Assembly (NCBI RefSeq): GCF_019222765.1
Contig: NZ_CP078145.1
Span: 7,192,001-7,256,000, forward strand
Direction of reading: 5' to 3'
Length of the DNA stretch: 64,000 nucleotides
Source: Nocardia iowensis
Lineage (GTDB): Bacteria > Actinomycetota > Actinomycetes > Mycobacteriales > Mycobacteriaceae
Shown: positions 37,663 through 47,165 of the stretch, piece after piece
Position numbering within the stretch: the first letter of the stretch is position 1
Layout of the letters: every line of letters starts with the position of its first letter
Made by a program: the position numbers and the translations under genes
The notes under the pieces: generated by a model
Seen by the model: the letters and a program-made list of their open reading frames with translations, nothing else
Databases searched by the model: none
Told to the model about the DNA's origin: nothing

Positions 37663-37890
37663 ATGGTGACAGAAACCCTGATCAATCGATTGCGTTGGAT
37701 GCAACGGGTTCGTGACTCGGTTTGCTCCTGGTTCGGCGCATATGATGTTGGCGGACAACGTCGTCATCTGGATCCGGCTCCGGCGGTGCTCACAGCGATG
37801 CTGGATGGTTGGCGGCGGCAGCAGGCGGCGCGGTTTCTCCGCGAGAAGACGATCGTGCCACGCTACCGGCTGAGTACGTGTCCGGATCAT
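37663..37890 (+). pseudogene. Relic of a tyrosine-recombinase integrase, N-terminal part
   Basis: The segment AMLDGWRRQQAARFLREKTI, with the lines around it, resembles the N-terminal core-binding region of actinobacterial phage or IS-type integrases. The similarity ends after about 75 residues and no catalytic domain (R..H-x-x-R..Y) follows. The frame runs on into unrelated sequence opposite the desaturase relic. I read it as a broken integrase marking a past insertion. Confidence 0.45.
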
Positions 37891-37956
37891 GAGGGCACCA
37901 TCGCTTCCCGCCTATTCGCGTTGCGAGCGGCTATCCGGTCGCGCCGTTCCTCGAAT

Positions 37957-38310
37957 TTAGGGTGCGTTGCTGGTATTCGTCAGAAATGCATCGAGTCGCT
38001 CGCGGGCCTGTTCGCCACGGGCGGTGAAGTCGTTGCGCTCGAACACTTTCCGTAGCCGCAGCACGGGCATGATGACCTCGTCGAGGTGCTGGCGCATGTC
38101 GTAGATGCCGTGTTTGGCCATCAGCACGCCGTAACGGCGGAAGTTGGGATTGCCGGCGCCGGGCATCTGGAAGTTCATCAGCATGACACTGACCGCCTCC
38201 ATGGCCTGGTCCGGGGCGAGGTCCAGCGCCGCGCCGTACAGGTTCCGGTAGAAGATCATGTGCAGGTTCTCGTCGGCGGGCTCAGCGACACCGATGCACT
38301 GCGAAGGTCT
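37957..38310 (-). pseudogene. Acyl-ACP desaturase fragment, C-terminal part
   Basis: The frame reads ADENLHMIFYRNLYGAALD, then 'MNFQMPGAGNPNFRRYGVLMAKHGIYD' and 'VLRLRKVFERNDFTARGE', clearly the last third of a stearoyl-ACP desaturase-like di-iron protein (DesA type). A stop at 38311-38313 lies just upstream, and the preceding di-iron ligand region is missing. An ATG inside (38259) gives a 100-residue ORF, but without most ligands it cannot be an active enzyme. Confidence 0.75.
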
Positions 38311-38514
38311 TCACGGGCTAGCACCGACTCAATGAAGTTCATCAAGAGGCGGGCGGAGACGTGCGAGGAGTTGATTGACACGCTTCTCGGCATTTCAGTG
38401 CGTTGCCGACCGAGATGGTCTTAGCCCGTTGACCTTCGGGCGTGCTGCGTGATTAGTTCGAACCGCGCGCCACGCGGCATTTGAGTGTGTTCACGACTCC
38501 TACAGCGGGGGCGC

Positions 38515-39372
38515 TCAATTGCGTGAGCGGGGCTCGACGGGCCTGGGGATTGTTGCGGTGCCGCCGACGCGGACCACTGGGCCGCGCGGTCCGGGGCGAG
38601 TTGTGGCTGTGATGGTGGACGGTTGGTCGAGCGAGTCGCCCATGTCGACTTCCAGAGCGGAGAAGCCGTGATCGGCGAGATGTGCTGCCAGGCAGGCGGT
38701 GCTGTTGGCGTTGGCGATGTCTTCTGGCACACCGATCCCTGGGGCGAACATCCGAGCCGCGGCGCGCCCGTCCGGTGTCGGTGTGCTGTAGACATAGCAG
38801 CCCAGCAGTCCTAGCTGGTCGCACGCGTCGCGTAGCAGGGTCATGTCCGGTGCCAGACCGCGCAGGATTGCACGGTCGGGAACTTGCACCAGCATTCGGG
38901 GCCGACCGACCGAAGCGATACGGCATGGTGCGCACGTCTCGGCGGGATCGATGCCAACGGCGGTCAGCACCGGCTCGCTCTCTGCCATGGTGGGAGTGCT
39001 CAGCTCAACGGGCCCCGGATCGAAAAAAGCCTCGTACCGGGTGCCGTCGCCGGTGGCCCGACCGCGAAAAGTGCGGCCGCCGGACCGCAGCACGGCCTCG
39101 TACTCCTGTATCTGTGCACGGTGGGCCAGAACCGCCAGTGCCGCGACAGTGCCGTGCCCACAGGCCGGCAGTTCGCCAGCGGCAGTGAAGAAGCGCAATG
39201 AGACAGCCGCGCGGCCGGGCCGGACAAACACACCGTGCGATGCGCCCACCACACCCGGTAATGCACAGCGCTCGGCGTCGCTCAGCGATGTCATCTCATC
39301 GGCCACCACGGTCGGACTTCCACCCTGTCCTGCACGTTGGCAGACGTGGACGAGCATCATCTCCGTCCTCAT
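38515..39372 (-). CDS. PhzF-family isomerase/epimerase-like protein
   Basis: This 285-residue protein has the PhzF/DAP-epimerase double fold. The catalytic Glu stretch is ELPACGHGT near residue 68, and the second half carries 'RMFAPGIGVPEDIANANSTACLAAHL', which aligns with the usual RMFAPxxGxxEDxATGSA region. The substrate is unknown; family members isomerise small acids or racemise amino acids. It is the only intact gene in a zone of fragments between 37.6 and 39.9 kb, and may itself be imported. Confidence 0.85.
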   Translation of the reverse strand: MRTEMMLVHVCQRAGQGGSPTVVADEMTSLSDAERCALPGVVGASHGVFVRPGRAAVSLRFFTAAGELPACGHGTVAALAVLAHRAQIQEYEAVLRSGGRTFRGRATGDGTRYEAFFDPGPVELSTPTMAESEPVLTAVGIDPAETCAPCRIASVGRPRMLVQVPDRAILRGLAPDMTLLRDACDQLGLLGCYVYSTPTPDGRAAARMFAPGIGVPEDIANANSTACLAAHLADHGFSALEVDMGDSLDQPSTITATTRPGPRGPVVRVGGTATIPRPVEPRSRN

Positions 39373-39429
39373 GAAACCGAAAGACTAACAAAGGATCTCA
39401 TCAACTCCCCGCCGTAGGATCCTGCTGGA

Positions 39430-39660
39430 ACTGATCCCCGGCGGCGCCAAGAAATTCTTGTCCTCCCGCCAGGCGCGGGAAATGATCGCCACGATCACCT
39501 CGACCGACCCGGTCACCACGATCCAGCAGCGACTGGCGGGTCTCAGCGATAACCAGGTGGAGCGGTCGATCGCGGCGAACCTCACGGCCTCCATCCACCT
39601 CGCGCGACGGGAAGCATCGACCATGCGACCGGACCTGGTCGCTGGAGTACGAACAGATTT
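39430..39660 (+). pseudogene. Transposase-like fragment (possibly IS110 family)
   Basis: A frame with IPGGAKKFLSSRQAREMIAT and 'VERSIAANLTASIHLARREA' resembles the middle of IS110-type transposases. It is preceded by a stop at about 39415 and has neither start nor catalytic residues. Family assignment is tentative; that it is a broken fragment is clearer. Confidence 0.35.
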
Positions 39661-39886
39661 CCCGCAACGCACGCACATCGGTGCGGATTCAGGCGGTCAT
39701 CGCAACACTTCGTTGAGTAGCTCCGCCCAGGCCGGGCGACGAGGTGGCCGTTGTCGTCGAGGTGGCCGGCGTGGGTTGTCCAGACTGAACACCTACCCGA
39801 CCCGCGGCCGTCCGAGCAGGCAGATGGCCGATGTCATCCAGGACGCCGTGCTTCCTGGTCAAAACATCCAGTAAACATCCAGAAGG

Positions 39887-39935
39887 CCGAAAAATGGCCC
39901 AGGCCAGAAGGTTCGAAAACCTTCTGGCCTGGGCC
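39887..39935 (-). terminator. Terminator downstream of the tRNA-fMet remnant
   Basis: A perfect 18-bp stem (39896-39913 with 39918-39935) encloses a four-base CGAA loop. On the minus strand it is followed by ATTTTTC, a proper T-tract. It lies six bases beyond the 3' end of the tRNA fragment, so it is probably the original terminator of that tRNA gene. This marks the left flank as original chromosome. Confidence 0.85.
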
Positions 39936-39940
39936 GTTTG

Positions 39941-39979
39941 TAGCGGGGACAGGATTTGAACCTGCGACCTCTGGGTTAT
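39941..39979 (-). other. 3' fragment of initiator tRNA-fMet: putative attachment site
   Basis: The minus strand reads from ATAACCCAGAGG through the T arm (GGTTCAAATCC) to the acceptor end CCCCGCTA, the 3' half of an actinobacterial initiator tRNA. The CAT anticodon is cut at its last base and the entire 5' half is missing. Phages and ICEs that integrate in tRNA genes leave exactly such a 3' copy at one end. With the tRNA terminator on the left, the element lies to the right and the whole tRNA should be at its far end. Confidence 0.75.
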
Positions 39980-40478
39980 CACAGATCCCTCTACGGCCAA
40001 CTTCGGACATGTTCGGATACCTAGCTTTACCAGCACGTATGCAGGTCGAGGGAATGCGTCGAAATATGTTGGTATTCAACTGTATTCGGGCAAAAAGGTC
40101 CAGTAAGGGTCGAGCAGAAGAGTTGCGACCGTGATCCGAGAGCGTAGAGTTCGCTTATGGTCGGGCAATGTGGCGGCCGGCGCGGCGGCGTGCGCACGGG
40201 CAGGTTCGCCTCCCGGCGGCCAGCCAGCCGAAGCACTCGTGGCCTTCTGCTCCGCAGAGCGACGACTGTTCTTCCCCGGTCCCGTCCTCATACCAGCCGC
40301 CTATGCGGAGGTCGGGCGTGTCAAGATGCCGATAGGCACCGTGTAGTGGACACAAAGGTGGTCCTTGCCCCGTTCGGCTGCAGCGAGACGATTGGTCATG
40401 AGGAAGGAGCGCCCCGCGACGCCGGTGGGGATGTTGGAAACGGTTGTTCGGCAGTCTGTTCCGGGGCACTATCGAGTG
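39980..40478. other. 500 bases without a supported gene
   Basis: This stretch between the tRNA fragment and the next gene holds several short ORFs on both strands (for example 40131-40346) with no ribosome binding site or recognisable sequence. It is the expected place for an integrase or excisionase next to the attachment site, but none is visible. Confidence 0.6.
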
Positions 40479-40907
40479 ATGACTGAGTCTCGTCAGCAGC
40501 GTCGTGCCCGTGAGCGTGCTGAGCAGAAAGCGGCCAGTGGCCTCGGCCCGAACCCGCGTTTTGTGCATACGGAACCTCCGAATCGCCCAGTGACGATAAA
40601 CGCGCGAGTGGTCTGGTCGGATGATCCCGACTACGCGCCCGAGGCTATATGGCATGCCACCTGGGAGGAGGTGGAGCCGGAACCTGCGCCCCTTCCTAAC
40701 GGTCGAGACATCAACGATCTGGTTCAGGTAACCAGCTACATGGATGGCGACGACCTTGAGCTGTTGGTAGCCGAGGTTCTCGGGGCGATCGCCCAGGAGT
40801 GGCCCAACGATGACCTGACGGTGTCATGGTCGTTGGATGCGGATGCGAGGGAAGAAGCGAACAAGCTCGGCGTCACCTTTCCGACCCGTCGCTTGAAGCC
40901 GGTTTGA
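40479..40907 (+). CDS. Hypothetical protein, first gene inside the element
   Basis: This is a 142-residue protein, not recognised. It starts with a basic helix (MTESRQQRRARERAEQKAAS) and continues with an acidic, globular-looking part (WEEVEPEPAPLPNGRDINDL). There is no signal peptide or membrane helix. It precedes the large helicase gene by 195 bases on the same strand and could belong to the same accessory cassette. Confidence 0.6.
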   Translation: MTESRQQRRARERAEQKAASGLGPNPRFVHTEPPNRPVTINARVVWSDDPDYAPEAIWHATWEEVEPEPAPLPNGRDINDLVQVTSYMDGDDLELLVAEVLGAIAQEWPNDDLTVSWSLDADAREEANKLGVTFPTRRLKPV

Positions 40908-41102
40908 TCGGCGGTGGGAGCTATCCAGGGGTCGATGCCGCTTTCATCCTGATGGGTCGCTGCCAGCTTGCCGACTGCGCCGGGCCGATCATTTTATTCT
41001 GCGCTCACCTGTCGAGGGCGTATCCGCGCGCTTCGACTTCTTGACCGCACGTCGGCCCGCAGCGGATACTGCAAGGCTGCCTATTCGCGAGGGGGTTCTA
41101 CC

Positions 41103-44100
41103 GTGGATGACACCGACGACCGACTCTTGCCCGACGACCATGCAGTACGGCGGGATGTGATCAAGCTCGCGGAGTACGCGCGCGAGGCCGCGATATCCAG
41201 CCGGAGTGAAGTATTGGATGTTGAGGGCTACCTCGCGTGCTGGTGGCTCAGCGAGCTACCAGGAGGACTGGAGTTTCGAGCAACCCCCGCAACCGACGGG
41301 TCGGTTCTCAAAGTGCCGTATCGCAAGCCTCCGCCCTGCCCCACGGTGCCGGAACCACTCCGCAAATGCCTCAGTGAAGGTACGTGGACCGATCCACAAG
41401 TCTCCAACTCCGAGATTTCTGAGCAGCTCAAGCCAGCGGTAGACGGCGGAGATGTCCGGGCGACAACACTTCAAAGCGCGCTTGGGTTGCGGCAGGGCTG
41501 GATTGATCAACTTGCTGCCGACCGCCCCTATCGAACGTTCTACGAAAATCTTCGCGAGGCTGCGCACAAACTCGACACCCGGGACGACGAGTTCGAGCTG
41601 GTTCTGTGTTCAGGGCTTTTCGCAGGTACTGGCCCAAAAGCAGGGACCATCCGCCGGCACTTGCTGGTCAAACGCTGTTGGGTGCGGGTGGACAAGAAGT
41701 CGTCGGCGGTGCTGGTCGGGCCTGATCAGGACGTACCAATGCAGCTCGAAGACCGGCGGTTCCTGATGGGAGTGCTTGGTGAACGACTCAAGCACGCCTC
41801 CGAACTCCGCGACGAAGTCGCGGAATCGGATCTGCTCCCACACAATCCCGAGGAACCAGCGAAGTGGCTCACTGATTGGAGCCACCAGATGCTGCCGGAC
41901 AGTCCCGCCTACAGCACCGCGCTGGCGCCACCACAATCTCGGGTGGACAAGACTTCCGCGGTAAGTGCCTCACCAGCGCTGATCCTGCGTCTACGCGACC
42001 GCTCCAGTGTCGCCGCGTTCTACGAACAAATCCTCGAACATCTCCGTTCGGGACAAGCCGCCGTCCCGCTGGGGCTGTTTCAGTTGCTACATACACCTGA
42101 TGAGGGCCAGCAGCGCGCTTGGCAGGCTGCGACCGGGACGATCCCGGACAACCTGCTCAGTGATGACCCGTTGTTCCACAAAGAAACAAACGCCGAGCAA
42201 CGCGAAGTTCTCGAAAGGGTGCGGCGGTTCAACGGCGCGGTCGTACAAGGACCGCCTGGTACCGGCAAAACCCATACCATCGCGAATCTGCTCGGAGCGA
42301 TGCTCGCTGATGGACTTCGCGTGCTGGTGGTCAGCCAACGCGAGCAGCCGTTGCGGGTACTGCGCGACAAGCTGCCCGACGACATGCGATCTCTCTGTGT
42401 GTCGATGGCTAGCAAACGCGGTAGCGACAACGGCCTCGAAACGAGCGTTCGAGATATGTCGGCGCGACTGTCGCGGACCACCAGCGAGGCCATAGATGCA
42501 GAGGTGAAAAGGCTTGGCGCACAGCGCCATGCTGTACAAGCTAAGGTCCAAGCGCTGACCGATGACCTCACCGAGCTCCTGCGGGTCGAACATACCGAGC
42601 ATCCGCCAGTAGCAGAGGGATACGGCGGTCTACTCGCCGATATCGCAGAAACCGTCGCAGACCACGCTGAGCGGTTCGCGTGGTTTCCGCCGCTGCCCCC
42701 AGCAGCACCTACTCAATGCCCGATGCCCTCATCGGACCTGCACGAGTTGGTGGTGTTGGGTCGCGCCGGCCTGAACGACCCCGCCCGTGCTGCACAGTAC
42801 ATACCGGATGCGGAATCGACGCCAGCGCCGTCGGCTGTTGCTGAAGCGATCCATACGATGGCACTGCCACCGCAGGATGGAGAGATCGGCCAACTCACAG
42901 ATCGGCTGGCCGCTCTGCCTACCGATACCGTTCTTGCCTGGCGAGACACTGCACGGCGCGTGCTCGAACTGGCTGAACATCTGTACCGGGTTGCTTTGCA
43001 CCGCATTTCATCGGTGGAGACCGGAACCAACGCAGTCCTCGCAGGTGTCGCCGTAGAGGCGTGGAACGATGTCCTCGGCGAGGTCGGGGTGGCGACCGAT
43101 CTCGATCGACGTCTGCGTGCGCCCGCGGTGCGTGATGTGCGGTGCACGGCTCTGCTCCCTGAGCAGTGGGCAGCTGTTCGCGGCCAGGCAAAGGTGCTGC
43201 TCCAATCAGCCGAACATCTAAAGGCAGGATTGGAGAGCGGCGAGCTTCTGCGCAACAAGGTCCTCAAGACCTCGACCGCGTTCGGCAAGGCGACCGCCGT
43301 CGTGCGGCAGGGTTTCACGTTTCATGGCGTCGAACCGACAACACCCGAGGCTGCGAGCGCGGTAGCTGAGTACTTAAAGGTTCTGGTGGGAATGTCAGCC
43401 CTGGATCACGTGTGGCAGTACGTCACCGATCCTTGGGACTGGGATTCCGACGATTTCCGGCGCCTTGCGCAACGACGGGAGATCGAACCTCAGCTGGTTG
43501 TCCTGAAAGAGCTTGCAGAAAAGACTGCCATAATACGTAGCGGCCTTTCATCAACTGGGGTTTTGGCGATCCTGTCCGATATGGGCACCTGGCGAGCTTT
43601 TGCTGATGCCGCTGGTGCAGCCCTCACTCGGCATCAAGGCGAGGCTGCTCGAAGGATCTACGCCGAATGGTTGTCGCAATGGAAAGCCATTGCCGACCAA
43701 CCGGATTCGGCCCCAGAGTGTAAAGCGGTCGCTGAGGCATTGGAAGCCCGAGACCCAGACGACTATCGCGTTGCTTGTGACGGCCTGGCCTCGGTGCGGC
43801 GGTCGATAGCCGATCACCGTCGCTATCGAGACTTGCTGGAGATCCTCACAACCGCTCATCCACAGTTGGCAAACGAGATCGATCGAACCTGTTGCGACAC
43901 TGCTTGGGATGGGCGGATCGGACATGTCCGCGAGGCGTGGTCGTGGGCAGTGGCCCATCGGTTCCTGCGGGGTTCCCACCGCCCTGATCTGGTCGGGAGG
44001 CGGGAGGCGGACCTGGTCGCAGCCAAAGCCTTGCTCCGGAAGGTCACCGCGGAGCTAGCAACCGAACTGGCGTGGGACCACTGCCTGAAAAAGATGACGC

Positions 44101-45509
44101 CAAGCCAACACCGAGCACTCAAGCACTTCGAGGTGCTGGCACAGAAACAGGGGCCGGGGCGCGGCAACTACACCGCGGACTATCGCCGAGCTGCAAAGGC
44201 CGCGATGCGGGCGGCACGAGAGGCGGTACCCGCTTGGGTGATGCCCATTCCCAAAGTCGCCGAACTGATTTTGGCGCAGCCGAACTCCTTCGACGTGGTA
44301 ATCGTGGACGAAGCCAGCCAAGCCGCGATGACATCGATCTTCCTGCTCTGGCTCGCGCCACGGATCGTCGTCGTCGGCGACGACAGGCAGTGCGCTCCAC
44401 AGTCCAGCATCCAGAACCTCGAGAAGATGCAACAGCGGCTGCACACCGACTTCCCCCACATTGACGAGTACAAGCGCATACAGCTCCTACCCAACGGCAA
44501 CCTCTACAACATCCTCGGCTGCGCCTTCCCTAACACCGTCACACTGCGCGAGCACTTCCGGTGCATGCCCGAGATCATCGACTGGCCGTCGCAGGAGTTC
44601 TACGGTGGCCGCCTGGTGCCGCTTCGGCAGTACGGTGCGAGTCGGCTGGAACCCGTCGTGATCGATCGCGTCCCAAACGGGCTGGCCCAAGGGGCGAACG
44701 AGAAGATGGTCAACCAGTTCGAAGCAGAGCATATTGTCGCGACACTCGTTGCCTGCTTCAGCGACCCTGCCTACGCGGGCAAGACGTTCGGAGTAATCGC
44801 ACTGCGCAGCCGCGCCCAGCGCCAACTGATCCAGCATCTGCTACTCCAACGCATCTCTCCGGAGGAGATCGACCGCCGCGAACTCGCTGTCGGTTCGGCG
44901 GCGGAGTTCCAAGGCGACGAACGCGACGTCATGATCGTCTCTACTGTCTCCTCCGGCAGGACAAGGCAGATGCGCAAGGACACTCGTTATCTCCGCGATC
45001 TCAACGTCGCGGTCAGCCGCGCTCGAGACCAGCTCCGCATCACCACCTCATTGGTCGACGATGATCTCGACCCAGATGACATCCGACGCAGGATGTTTTC
45101 CCACTATCAGAACACGCGAAATCTGGCCCCGCGGCCGAGCGCGGTCGAGTATCCGGCGGACTCGCTTCGCCCGCCCTTCACTTCCCTGTTCCCGCAACGC
45201 GTTTACCGTGCGCTCCTCGAACGCGGCTATCACGCCAGCCCGCATGTCACGGTGGGCAAGCGCGAGCTCGACATCGTCGTATACGGCACCAGCGGCGCCG
45301 TCGCGGTGGTGTGCGACCACCACACCGGTGCCAGCGCTGAGGACACTGAACGAGACGCTGAATCGCTGCGCGAGCTACACCGCGCCGGGTGGCCTTTTCA
45401 CCGAATCGTCCACAGCCAGTTCCTTCTCGACCAAGAATCGGCGTTGGCACCCCTGTGGCAGATGCTTGCTCAGCACGATGTCCGCTCGATCGAGACCTCG
45501 GAGGTTTGA
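41103..45509 (+). CDS. Large SF1 (DNA2/Upf1-like) helicase with degenerate nuclease-like C-terminus
   Basis: This is a 1468-residue protein. Walker A QGPPGTGKTHTIAN lies at about residue 382 and the DEAS box (VVIVDEASQA) at about 1067, with GDDRQCAP after it. Motif V/VI (QGDERDVMIVS and 'LNVAVSRARDQL') is near 1272-1310. A roughly 680-residue insert between motifs I and II is typical of Upf1/DNA2-like defence helicases. The last 110 residues resemble the MTES_1575 PD-(D/E)XK nuclease domain, but the usual ECDG reads VCDHH, so nuclease activity is doubtful. The GTG at 41103 follows GAGGGGG; the frame extends further upstream. One base separates its stop from the next start, implying a two-gene operon. 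Confidence 0.85.
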   Translation: MDDTDDRLLPDDHAVRRDVIKLAEYAREAAISSRSEVLDVEGYLACWWLSELPGGLEFRATPATDGSVLKVPYRKPPPCPTVPEPLRKCLSEGTWTDPQVSNSEISEQLKPAVDGGDVRATTLQSALGLRQGWIDQLAADRPYRTFYENLREAAHKLDTRDDEFELVLCSGLFAGTGPKAGTIRRHLLVKRCWVRVDKKSSAVLVGPDQDVPMQLEDRRFLMGVLGERLKHASELRDEVAESDLLPHNPEEPAKWLTDWSHQMLPDSPAYSTALAPPQSRVDKTSAVSASPALILRLRDRSSVAAFYEQILEHLRSGQAAVPLGLFQLLHTPDEGQQRAWQAATGTIPDNLLSDDPLFHKETNAEQREVLERVRRFNGAVVQGPPGTGKTHTIANLLGAMLADGLRVLVVSQREQPLRVLRDKLPDDMRSLCVSMASKRGSDNGLETSVRDMSARLSRTTSEAIDAEVKRLGAQRHAVQAKVQALTDDLTELLRVEHTEHPPVAEGYGGLLADIAETVADHAERFAWFPPLPPAAPTQCPMPSSDLHELVVLGRAGLNDPARAAQYIPDAESTPAPSAVAEAIHTMALPPQDGEIGQLTDRLAALPTDTVLAWRDTARRVLELAEHLYRVALHRISSVETGTNAVLAGVAVEAWNDVLGEVGVATDLDRRLRAPAVRDVRCTALLPEQWAAVRGQAKVLLQSAEHLKAGLESGELLRNKVLKTSTAFGKATAVVRQGFTFHGVEPTTPEAASAVAEYLKVLVGMSALDHVWQYVTDPWDWDSDDFRRLAQRREIEPQLVVLKELAEKTAIIRSGLSSTGVLAILSDMGTWRAFADAAGAALTRHQGEAARRIYAEWLSQWKAIADQPDSAPECKAVAEALEARDPDDYRVACDGLASVRRSIADHRRYRDLLEILTTAHPQLANEIDRTCCDTAWDGRIGHVREAWSWAVAHRFLRGSHRPDLVGRREADLVAAKALLRKVTAELATELAWDHCLKKMTPSQHRALKHFEVLAQKQGPGRGNYTADYRRAAKAAMRAAREAVPAWVMPIPKVAELILAQPNSFDVVIVDEASQAAMTSIFLLWLAPRIVVVGDDRQCAPQSSIQNLEKMQQRLHTDFPHIDEYKRIQLLPNGNLYNILGCAFPNTVTLREHFRCMPEIIDWPSQEFYGGRLVPLRQYGASRLEPVVIDRVPNGLAQGANEKMVNQFEAEHIVATLVACFSDPAYAGKTFGVIALRSRAQRQLIQHLLLQRISPEEIDRRELAVGSAAEFQGDERDVMIVSTVSSGRTRQMRKDTRYLRDLNVAVSRARDQLRITTSLVDDDLDPDDIRRRMFSHYQNTRNLAPRPSAVEYPADSLRPPFTSLFPQRVYRALLERGYHASPHVTVGKRELDIVVYGTSGAVAVVCDHHTGASAEDTERDAESLRELHRAGWPFHRIVHSQFLLDQESALAPLWQMLAQHDVRSIETSEV

Positions 45510-45510
45510 G

Positions 45511-46413
45511 ATGGAGCCCCTGGATGAGAAGACACTGTCGTCGCTGGCCGATCTGATCTGCGGCGACGACACACTCCACTATCGCCGCGCGGTAGACCTC
45601 GTTGACTTCTTCCGGAGCGCCGGGTGGGATGAAATCACTGACTACGACGGCGAATCGCGCCGATCATGGACCTACGAGCAGCTCGCCCGGAAACGCCACG
45701 ACACAGACGCGATGGAACGCGTCCTGTGCCGACTGGTCGACCGCCGCGAATACCCCGGCAGGCCCGAACTTACCGACGCCATTCGTGCAGATCTGAACCG
45801 GCTCCTCGAGCCAGAGCTCGTCCATATCGAGCTCGATAACGACCTACGCCCACACCTGCGCCCTGGTAGAGCCCAACCCGACCATCCGCCGGAGGATCCC
45901 AGCAGACGCGAACTGCTGTACAGAGTCGAAGATGTCGTCACCGACAGACGGCTTATACCCCTGCTTAACCAGCGGATCCGTGAGTTCCATGCTTGCCGGG
46001 AGACCGGCAGCTACCTCGCCGCTGTCATCCTGGCGGGCAGCCTCCTCGAAGGCATATTGCACGACGCTGCCCAGCACCGGCCCGTGCCCCCCGAAATCTT
46101 CGACGAGCCAGAAGCCAAGAAGCTCAACGTGAGCAGGCCGCGTGGCCCAGGAGACTGGGGGCTACACCCCCTCGCTTTTGTGGCACGGCGTCTCCAATGG
46201 ATCGACAGTGACGTCGGCGAAGTAATCGGAGCGCTGCGCAAATTCCGTAACATTGTCCACCCTCGACAGCAACTCGAACTAGTCGGCGAGGTCCCAGACG
46301 CTGACACCCTTGAGATGTACTGGCCCATAGTGGTCGGGACGATCAACGACCTCGCACGCACGAAACCCGACAACCGTGCCACGAACAAAAGGAATATCTC
46401 GAATAGCGGCTGA
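45511..46413 (+). CDS. HEPN/abortive-infection-like protein
   Basis: This 300-residue protein is preceded by GGAGG and begins one base after the helicase stop. The N-terminal 160 residues resemble the small domain of AbiJ-like proteins ('DFFRSAGWDEI', 'LCRLVDRREYPGRPE'). The C-terminal part has the all-helical look of HEPN domains, with 'AVILAGSLLEGILHDAA' and a FRNIVHP motif, an R-N-x-x-H close to the HEPN ribonuclease signature. I infer an RNA-cleaving effector, as in abortive infection, with the helicase as sensor or partner. I know no published pair with this exact layout. Confidence 0.7.
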   Translation: MEPLDEKTLSSLADLICGDDTLHYRRAVDLVDFFRSAGWDEITDYDGESRRSWTYEQLARKRHDTDAMERVLCRLVDRREYPGRPELTDAIRADLNRLLEPELVHIELDNDLRPHLRPGRAQPDHPPEDPSRRELLYRVEDVVTDRRLIPLLNQRIREFHACRETGSYLAAVILAGSLLEGILHDAAQHRPVPPEIFDEPEAKKLNVSRPRGPGDWGLHPLAFVARRLQWIDSDVGEVIGALRKFRNIVHPRQQLELVGEVPDADTLEMYWPIVVGTINDLARTKPDNRATNKRNISNSG

Positions 46414-46433
46414 TGGAGGAGTCCCGAAAAAGG

Positions 46434-47165
46434 TTACTGGTCGAGCAAGTTGAGCTCAGATTGTCCAGCGCTGGCAGGCCGGTCTCCGATATCTCGGTGC
46501 GCCTTGCATCGACCTCCGCCGGTCGCGACGCCGCATGGCTTGCCCTTCTTTGTGATCGAGCCACACTGCAACGCTGGGTCGTGCACATGGCAAAGCCCCG
46601 ATCGCCCGGCAGCTGTCCGGCAGCGCTCTGCGGCTTTGGTGAACGCGCTGCACTGCTCGCCGCCCCGCGAAGTCTGTTCACGATCAGGCTTCGCAGGACG
46701 AGGTGCGGGCGTACCAGGCCGTTTCTCCGATCCGCCGACTTCCAGCACACCGCGGACAGCTAGGCGGTCAGCACGCTCGTTCTCCGGATGCCCGGCATGC
46801 CCTTTTACCCACTCCCATTCGATCTTGTGACTCGCGCAGGCGTCAGCAAGGCGCTGCCAGAGGTCCGCGTTCTTGACCGGCTCCTTCTTCGTCGTAACCC
46901 ACCCGTTGACTTGCCATTTCGGCAGCCACGAAGTGATGCCGTCCCGGACGTACATGCTGTCGGTATAAATCCGGACTGTCGATGGTCGCTTCAAAGCCTC
47001 CAACGCTTGAATCGGTGCCATCAACTCCATTCGATTGTTTGTCGTCGGCCCTGGATCGCCGCCATAGATATCTCGCTCGTGCTGACCGCATCGGAGCACC
47101 GCACCCCACCCGCCAGGTCCGGGATTGGGGCTGCACGCCCCATCGGTATAGATCTCCACCTCCAC
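46434..47165 (-). CDS. RNase HI with tandem CCCH zinc-finger motifs
   Basis: This 243-residue protein has an N-terminal RNase HI domain (residues about 1-145) with the acidic set intact: [24 protein letters not shown] and ERADRLA. It cuts RNA in RNA-DNA hybrids. The C-terminal 100 residues contain two repeats of C-x9-C-x8/9-C-x2-H, probably two small zinc fingers, a feature seen in phage and mobile-element proteins. The start is the GTG at 47165. It converges with the HEPN-like gene, 20 bases apart. Confidence 0.9.
   Translation of the reverse strand: MEVEIYTDGACSPNPGPGGWGAVLRCGQHERDIYGGDPGPTTNNRMELMAPIQALEALKRPSTVRIYTDSMYVRDGITSWLPKWQVNGWVTTKKEPVKNADLWQRLADACASHKIEWEWVKGHAGHPENERADRLAVRGVLEVGGSEKRPGTPAPRPAKPDREQTSRGGEQCSAFTKAAERCRTAAGRSGLCHVHDPALQCGSITKKGKPCGVATGGGRCKAHRDIGDRPASAGQSELNLLDQ

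Noticed and set aside
39941..39979. Functional tRNA gene
   Set aside because: The 5' half and most of the anticodon arm are absent, so it cannot fold as a tRNA.
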